NCBI GenBank assembly: GCA_029245725.1 | Contig: JAQWOT010000133.1 | Location: 1-41,512, forward strand | Direction of reading: 5' to 3' | DNA length: 41,512 nt | Origin: SAR324 cluster bacterium | GTDB lineage: Bacteria > SAR324 > NAC60-12 | Shown: positions 36,379 to 41,512 of the stretch, one piece after another | How positions within the stretch are numbered: position 1 is the stretch's first letter | Layout: every line of letters begins with the position of its first letter | Program-made: the position numbers and the translations under genes | Notes under the pieces: generated by a model | The model's database searches: none | What the model was told of the DNA's origin: nothing | Seen by the model: the letters and a program-made list of their open reading frames with translations, nothing else

Positions 36379-37259
36379 ACAACTTCCCGTTGAAGCTCAG
36401 TTGTTGGTGGTGAAGACTGCCTTCTAAACTCCTGAATCCGATAAATCGAATCGGGATTCGGAGGGCGTGGAAACGGCATGATGATATGTTCAGGCTCGCT
36501 CCTAGGGTGCAGAGTACCTTTCCCTAGTACAATCTTTTCTTCAAATTCTTGAAAGTCTCCGTAAACTGCAAAATCAACCAGAGGCCAGGCATCTGCAGAA
36601 GCGTATTCAAAAAGGAGCAGTCGACGTGGACGATTTGAGAAATTTGGACTAGAGCCATGTAGGGCTTTGACATGATGGAAACTTGCTGAACCAGCCGAAC
36701 CTGTCAACTTTACTGCTGTGGAAAGATCAATGTTCTCAGAATCAGGATTAACTGATCCACTGAACACCCCTTGGAAGTGATGGTTCAGAGTTTTGCCCCG
36801 ATGGCTGCCCGGAACAATCATCAGCGGAGCGTTATTTTCATCAATATCATCAATCATAATGCCTACTGCTAGTAGATCGGCATTGGTGTGCGGATAAAAA
36901 GCCCAGTCTTGATGCCAGTCAACAGCTGCACCTCCATGAGCCTCTTTTATGTTGAGCTTGCTGTTCCTGAAGCGGATGTTTTCACCAATTAATTTGCTCA
37001 GGATCTCAAGTATTTTAGGCTTTCTGACAGCTTCTGCAAAAATAGGATGTTGTTCGTGAGGCACCTTGATTCTCTGGACCCTCGGTTTCTGGCTAGAGTG
37101 ATTGTGTTCCAGGTCAAATTTTTCATCGGAAGTTATGTGACTCCTTGATTGTTCAATCAATTCATCTGTGGCAAGTTGAAGATCATGAACTTCTTCTTTG
37201 TTAAACAGGCCTTCAATACAGGTAAAGCCCACTTGCTGATACTCCTCGATCATATTCAT
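36375..37259 (-). CDS. PhyH-family Fe(II)/2-oxoglutarate dioxygenase
   Basis: A 294-residue member of the phytanoyl-CoA dioxygenase family. The iron ligands are visible: H116 and D118 in AVDWHQDWAF, and the distal H201 in VKALHGSSPNFSN. The basic residues after it (RPRRLLLFEYA) would bind 2-oxoglutarate. Family members hydroxylate many small molecules, so the substrate cannot be named. In this operon it might oxidatively remove a methyl or other substituent from a modified deoxysugar, which is speculation. It is seven bases downstream of the Gfo/Idh gene and is coupled to rhaM. Confidence 0.87.
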   Translation of the reverse strand: MNMIEEYQQVGFTCIEGLFNKEEVHDLQLATDELIEQSRSHITSDEKFDLEHNHSSQKPRVQRIKVPHEQHPIFAEAVRKPKILEILSKLIGENIRFRNSKLNIKEAHGGAAVDWHQDWAFYPHTNADLLAVGIMIDDIDENNAPLMIVPGSHRGKTLNHHFQGVFSGSVNPDSENIDLSTAVKLTGSAGSASFHHVKALHGSSPNFSNRPRRLLLFEYASADAWPLVDFAVYGDFQEFEEKIVLGKGTLHPRSEPEHIIMPFPRPPNPDSIYRIQEFRRQSSPPTTELQREVV

Positions 37260-37266
37260 GATTTGC

Positions 37267-38325
37267 TCAATTACAGATTATTGCTTCTTTTGATTTGGCG
37301 GATTTGTAGAGGGCTTCGAGAACCTGAACAGTTTTGAGACCCACCTCATGGTTTCCACAATTTCTCCGACTTTTCCCTCTACAGATGTCGATGAATCGAT
37401 TCATCGACTCTTGCGTAGAATAAGAACCAAATCCGCCATTCTTTTCAATCTGAACGAGGATGTCTTTTTTATCGAAACGTCTGATTTGCAAACGTTCCCG
37501 CTCTGGTTCTACATCTAAAAGCATCATTCCTTCGCTGCCATAGATTTTTAGATCTAGTTGAGGCGGACAGTGCTTTGGTAGTCCTGCTGCACCTGATAAA
37601 ACAGCAGAGGCACCGTTGCCAAAACTAATAATAGCTGAGTCGTAATAATCTGCACCTGTCTTAGAATTTACTGTGCGAGCAAATACACTTGCTGGTTCCA
37701 AAGATGTCACAAAAAAAAGGGCTGCAAGAGCATGGGATAGTTGGCCCCATCCATAGCCTCCAGCACGATTTGGATCTGCCCATGTGGATGAATGAGGTCG
37801 GTACATGTGCTTTTCTGTTTCAGCCATGGGCTCACCACCAAAAAGATCCATTAAGGCAGAAGACATATGTAAGGCAACGTGCTGGATTTTACCAATACTT
37901 CCCATTGCAACTTGGTCGGCAGCAGACTCCATGTATTGGGTATGATTCAGCCCGTAAGGTGTCATCAAAGTTTTTCCTGTTTTCCGAGCAATTGAACAAA
38001 GTGCTTCTGCATCTTCTGTCGAGGTTGCCATTGGTTTTTCTACCAAAACATGACAACCCTTTTCTAAGGCATACTTGGCATGCTCTGCATGGAAAACATG
38101 CGGTGAAGCTACGATTACACCATCTGGGTTGAGTGCATATAGTTCCGTATGATCTTCACTGACGAATGGAATCTCAAAATGTTTTTGGATTTGTTGTAGT
38201 TCCGCTGAGCCAATTCTAGAAACTCCAACAAGCTCTGCGTTTGAATTGGCTAGGATATGAGGAAGATGAAACTCACAGGCCCACCATCCAACTCCCACTA
38301 CAATAATTTTTGATTTTTTACTCAT
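37267..38325 (-). CDS. Gfo/Idh/MocA-family oxidoreductase
   Basis: A 352-residue NAD(P)-dependent sugar oxidoreductase. The Rossmann segment IIVVGVGWWACEFHLPHI is a variant of GxGxxG, with Ala for the last Gly. The conserved EKP motif (E96-K97-P98 in HVLVEKPMATS) and a C-terminal substrate domain with GGYGWGQLSHALAALFF follow. Family members oxidise or reduce ring carbons of sugars or inositols. It is the first gene of the minus-strand operon, and its start faces the GntR regulator gene across 229 bases. No strong ribosome site precedes it. Confidence 0.88.
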   Translation of the reverse strand: MSKKSKIIVVGVGWWACEFHLPHILANSNAELVGVSRIGSAELQQIQKHFEIPFVSEDHTELYALNPDGVIVASPHVFHAEHAKYALEKGCHVLVEKPMATSTEDAEALCSIARKTGKTLMTPYGLNHTQYMESAADQVAMGSIGKIQHVALHMSSALMDLFGGEPMAETEKHMYRPHSSTWADPNRAGGYGWGQLSHALAALFFVTSLEPASVFARTVNSKTGADYYDSAIISFGNGASAVLSGAAGLPKHCPPQLDLKIYGSEGMMLLDVEPERERLQIRRFDKKDILVQIEKNGGFGSYSTQESMNRFIDICRGKSRRNCGNHEVGLKTVQVLEALYKSAKSKEAIICN

Positions 38326-38373
38326 TTGGAATTACCGGATTAAAACATTCAAAAAATTTTACCTCAATTTTCC

Positions 38374-38415
38374 AAACGGAACGATGCAATCAATTTTTGG
38401 TGGCAAAACGGAACG
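38374..38415. repeat. Direct repeat AAACGGAACG, two copies
   Basis: The ten-base word AAACGGAACG occurs at 38374-38383 and again at 38406-38415, 32 bases apart start to start (about three helical turns). Both lie in the gap between the divergent operon and regulator, closer to the operon. Such spacing places both on one DNA face, as expected for a cooperatively bound activator or repressor. Confidence 0.45.
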
Positions 38416-38464
38416 GATCACGAGACTATTTCGAGGTTTTTCTCTAGTTATTGGTTCAAAAATC

Positions 38465-38493
38465 TTGCACTGACCTGCATCATATATGATATA
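38465..38493 (+). promoter_or_regulatory. Putative gntR promoter with operator palindrome
   Basis: A perfect palindrome ATCATATATGAT lies at 38479-38490. TTGCAC (38465-38470) and GATATA (38488-38493) are separated by 17 bases and could be -35 and -10 elements for the GntR gene, 62 bases before its ATG. The palindrome would sit over the -10 element, a typical place for autorepression. It is also upstream of the oppositely directed operon. Confidence 0.4.
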
Positions 38494-38554
38494 GCTGGCA
38501 ATTCTTATTACACTCCTTTGATTTGTTCAATAGAAAACTTGGGAGGTCCAACCC

Positions 38555-39238
38555 ATGATTACTTGGCAGGAATCTAATATAGAGCGACCCAAATCATTGG
38601 TTCAGATCGCTGCGGACTCAATCCGGAGGGGGATTATACTTAGTGAGTTGGTCTTGGGGCAGCCTCTCACGGAGGCTGGTTTGGCAAAAACTCTTGGTAT
38701 CAGTAAAACTCCGGTCAGAGAAGGCCTATCTCTATTGCGTTCAGAAGGCCTTGTGGTCGCAGAGCCCCATCGTGGCTACAGAGTTTTTAGTATGACACAA
38801 GAGGAGCTAGTCGATTTTTGTGAATTACGTTTTGCCTTGGAATCCCAGGCATTACGTTATGCGGTCCAGCGTCAACCATCAAAGCTTGCTAAACAACTCC
38901 AGCAAATTTTGACCGAAATGGAGGACAACTTCAGTCCAGAGAATCGTGAAAAGTACTTAGAGTTAGACACAAACTTCCACAAGAGCTTTTTCAGCTATGC
39001 CGAAAGTAGATTCCTGCTTCAACATTACGAAAATATCAATGCTATCATTGAGACTGTACGCCACTACATTTCTGGGACTGATGCAGCAACGGGTAATGCT
39101 TATGAGGATCACAAAAAGATTACGGAATGTCTCATCAATAGTGATCTTGTGGGGGCACTGGGACATTTAGAGGTGCACATTGTCAACTGGTCCAAACGAA
39201 GTAATTTAAAGGCAAATCTCTTGGAGGTGATGAAGTAA
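38555..39238 (+). CDS. GntR-family regulator with FCD domain
   Basis: A 227-residue transcription factor. The N-terminal winged helix-turn-helix (about 15-78) includes LTEAGLAKTLGISKTPVREGLSLLRSEGLV and the wing PHRGYRVFSMT. The C-terminal FCD ligand domain (about 85-215) has helix ELRFALESQALR and the metal-binding pattern D-x3-H (ELDTNFHKSFF) with later His in YEDHKKI and HLEVHI. FCD regulators commonly sense sugar acids or lactones. Divergent placement from the deoxysugar operon makes this its likely controller. A good GGGAGG ribosome site precedes the ATG. Confidence 0.9.
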   Translation: MITWQESNIERPKSLVQIAADSIRRGIILSELVLGQPLTEAGLAKTLGISKTPVREGLSLLRSEGLVVAEPHRGYRVFSMTQEELVDFCELRFALESQALRYAVQRQPSKLAKQLQQILTEMEDNFSPENREKYLELDTNFHKSFFSYAESRFLLQHYENINAIIETVRHYISGTDAATGNAYEDHKKITECLINSDLVGALGHLEVHIVNWSKRSNLKANLLEVMK

Positions 39239-39364
39239 ACGAAAGGCAATAGTTTTCACTTCCTGCCAATTTTCTCTTGCCATCCTCTCCCTCCAAGAGT
39301 ACCAAATTTGCTGAATGTTTCACCGAGTCAATCATATTCCAAAGAACCCTAGTAACGAATCTGC

Positions 39365-41512
39365 ATGAGTGCCGCAACCCGACAGCCCATCCGATTGCAA
39401 GACTACAAGGTCCCCCCCTACTTGATTCCAAAAACAAAACTCCGGTTTGAACTGGGAGAAGAAAGCACCGAAGTTCAGTCGAATCTGAGTTTACAAAGAA
39501 ACCCTCTTGCCAAAGAAGAAGATCGCCTTTTGCGCCTTCATGGAGAAAGTATTGAACTCCTAGAGTTGAAACTCAATGGTGCTGCTTTGAGTGAGGATGA
39601 TTACCAAAAAGATGAAGAATTCCTGACAATCCCAAACTTTCCAGAGGAAGGAGAACTAACAATTCGGACTAGGATTCGACCTCAGGACAACACGACTCTG
39701 GAAGGCCTTTACAAGTCTAATGAACTCTTCTGTACACAATGTGAGGCAGAGGGCTTCCGTCACATCACCTACTTCCTTGACCGCCCTGACGTCCTTTCCA
39801 GATACACGACTACAATTGTGGGGGATCATCAGACTTATCCCACCTTGCTTTCCAATGGGAACCCCATCGACTCAGGAAGCTTGTCGGATGGGCGCCACTA
39901 TGTCACCTGGGAAGATCCATTTCCAAAACCAAGTTACTTGTTCGCCCTTGTTGCAGGAAATCTAGAATGTCTTGAAGACTCCTTTCAGACAGTTTCAGGC
40001 AAACAGGTAGCCCTGAGAATTTATACCGAGCATGGTTACAAGGAGCAGTGTCATCATGCGATGGAATCACTGAAGAAGGCGATGCGCTGGGATGAGGAGC
40101 GCTTTGGTCTAGAGTACGATCTCGAAATCTACATGATTGTCGCTGTTCAAGACTTTAACTTCGGAGCAATGGAAAACAAGGGACTGAACATTTTCAATGC
40201 TCGTTACATCCTCTCACGATTTGACACTGCAACCGATGAAGATTTTGAAAACATCGAGAGTGTGGTTGCTCATGAGTATTTCCACAATTATACGGGGAAT
40301 CGGGTCACTTGCCGTGATTGGTTTCAACTGAGCTTAAAAGAGGGGTTGACCGTCTTTCGTGATCAGGAATTTACCTCAGAGTTGAACTCTCGGCCCGTCA
40401 AAAGAATTCAAGATGTCAGATTTTTACGAGATTACCAATTTCCGGAAGATGCAGGCCCAACGGCCCATTCTGTCCGTCCAGAAAGTTTCCTCGAAATCAA
40501 TAACTTTTACACCGTTACTGTCTATGAAAAGGGCAGCGAATTAATTCGCATGTTGCAAACCCTGATCGGACGTGAGGCCTTCACCCAAGGTGTGCAGCAC
40601 TATTTAAAAAAGCATGACGGACAAGCAGCCACGGTGGAGAATTTTCTGAAAGCCATTGCAGAGAGTTCCAAGACCGATCTGGAGCCTTTCCGAGCTTGGT
40701 ATCGTCAGGCAGGCACTCCAAGAGTTTCTGTTCGAGGGCAGTACTCTGCAAATAAGCAAGAATATGAGTTACATTTCGAGCAATCCTATCCCCAACTGAG
40801 CTCTGCAGGGGATCGGCAGGCCGTTCCAATCCCAATTCAAATCGGTTTGTTGAACAAAGCAGGTGGGAGCATCTCATCAGCAGAAACGGACGTGTTTTTA
40901 CTTGAAAAGCCCAAAGATAGTCTGGTGCTCACTGGAATTTCAGAGCAGCCCATTCCGTCGTTACTTCGGCAATTCTCAGCCCCAGTACGCTTGGAATATG
41001 AATACTCACCTGAAGAGTTGGCCTTGCTCTACCAAAGGGATTCTGATGAGTTCAATCGCTGGGATGCAGGTCAGCGTTTGGCCACGATGGGGATTCAGCA
41101 GAGCCTTCAAAGTCTGCAACAGGGGCAATTGCCTGCTGAACCAACACTGCTTTTAGAAAGCTTCGAGGCGATCTTGAGGTTAGGACATTCTGATCTCTCC
41201 TTCTTGAGCCAATTACTGACCTTACCTTCTGAAGGTTACCTGAGCGCACAGTTCCAACCAATCTCACCGAATCAGCTCCGGGAGGCTCTCTGGGGGTTGC
41301 ACGATGCATTGAGCAACCAACTTAATGAGATTTGGCAGCAGAAATACAAAGAGATTGTGCAACCTCCTGCTGAAAGTTTAACTGCAGAAGCTGTTGGAAA
41401 GCGCCGCTTCCGCAATCTTTGTTTGAGTTACCTTGGAAGAAGTCAGGAAACCACTGGAGAAGAATTAGCTTTCCAACAATTTGAGCAAAGTCAGAATATG
41501 ACTGAGGCAATG
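39365..41512 (+). CDS. pepN: Aminopeptidase N, 3' end cut by window
   Basis: A family M1 zinc aminopeptidase that trims N-terminal residues from peptides; 716 codons are visible of the usual 870 or so. The start is ATG 39365; an in-frame TAA twelve bases upstream excludes a longer form. The N-terminal beta domain shows CTQCEAEGFRHITYFLDRPDV, typical of the PepN subfamily. The exopeptidase motif is FGAMENKGLNIFN (267-271 region), and the zinc site is HEYFHNYTGNR (H303, E304, H307) with E326 in LKEGLTVFRDQEF. No ribosome site is obvious. It follows the regulator gene by 126 bases in the same direction. Confidence 0.95.
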   Translation, partial: MSAATRQPIRLQDYKVPPYLIPKTKLRFELGEESTEVQSNLSLQRNPLAKEEDRLLRLHGESIELLELKLNGAALSEDDYQKDEEFLTIPNFPEEGELTIRTRIRPQDNTTLEGLYKSNELFCTQCEAEGFRHITYFLDRPDVLSRYTTTIVGDHQTYPTLLSNGNPIDSGSLSDGRHYVTWEDPFPKPSYLFALVAGNLECLEDSFQTVSGKQVALRIYTEHGYKEQCHHAMESLKKAMRWDEERFGLEYDLEIYMIVAVQDFNFGAMENKGLNIFNARYILSRFDTATDEDFENIESVVAHEYFHNYTGNRVTCRDWFQLSLKEGLTVFRDQEFTSELNSRPVKRIQDVRFLRDYQFPEDAGPTAHSVRPESFLEINNFYTVTVYEKGSELIRMLQTLIGREAFTQGVQHYLKKHDGQAATVENFLKAIAESSKTDLEPFRAWYRQAGTPRVSVRGQYSANKQEYELHFEQSYPQLSSAGDRQAVPIPIQIGLLNKAGGSISSAETDVFLLEKPKDSLVLTGISEQPIPSLLRQFSAPVRLEYEYSPEELALLYQRDSDEFNRWDAGQRLATMGIQQSLQSLQQGQLPAEPTLLLESFEAILRLGHSDLSFLSQLLTLPSEGYLSAQFQPISPNQLREALWGLHDALSNQLNEIWQQKYKEIVQPPAESLTAEAVGKRRFRNLCLSYLGRSQETTGEELAFQQFEQSQNMTEAM

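Noticed and set aside
40581-40877. 98-codon minus-strand ORF inside pepN
   Set aside because: It is a shadow of the pepN frame, with no ribosome site and no recognisable domain.

Overview
The window looks like chromosome of a marine-type Gram-negative bacterium, proteobacterial in gene content. It carries apolipoprotein N-acyltransferase, a nitrogen-PTS enzyme I, PII, GlnE, flagellar hook genes and an outer-membrane-barrel-like protein. GC looks moderate to low by eye. I suspect a delta- or SAR324-like lineage, but no rRNA or lineage marker is present, so this is a weak inference. No tRNA, rRNA, CRISPR array, phage or insertion sequence was seen.

Positions 1-15246 are mostly minus-strand housekeeping genes. 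They include lnt (cut by the window edge) with two small envelope-type unknowns, and a long co-directional series read in the order glnE, rodZ-like, glnB, ptsP, holA, glycosyltransferase, polA, ispH. The lone plus-strand gene rdgB sits between the two groups and overlaps ispH tail-to-tail. Grouping GlnE, PII and PtsP suggests a nitrogen-signalling neighbourhood. PolA appears to have lost its proofreading residues.

Positions 15402-20562 are a plus-strand flagellar run: fliJ, a motE-like chaperone, fliK, flgD and flgE. Positions 20606-27185 mix biosynthesis and envelope genes. There is a small secreted unknown, pyrE-pyrF (minus), metY and metA (plus, predicted O-acetylhomoserine route), an Smr-domain protein, an outer-membrane-like protein, a prepilin-peptidase N-terminal domain without its catalytic half, and hisA.

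Positions 27352-39238 are the accessory part, centred on a deoxysugar (L-rhamnose or L-fucose type) catabolic operon on the minus strand. In transcription order it holds a Gfo/Idh/MocA oxidoreductase, a PhyH-type dioxygenase, L-rhamnose mutarotase, a COG3618 amidohydrolase, rhamnulokinase, a fused aldolase/dehydrogenase, a second COG3618 amidohydrolase and an SDR dehydrogenase. A divergent GntR/FCD regulator stands at its head. An aldo/keto reductase and a broken 5'-nucleotidase gene lie beyond its tail. The operon mixes phosphorylative genes (kinase, aldolase) with oxidative ones (dehydrogenases, lactonase-like hydrolases), and no isomerase or transporter is visible. Three in-frame TGA codons interrupt otherwise intact reading frames in this segment: two in the nucleotidase remnant and one at codon 9 of the aldolase gene. 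TGA is nevertheless a normal stop elsewhere in the window. The window ends inside pepN (plus).
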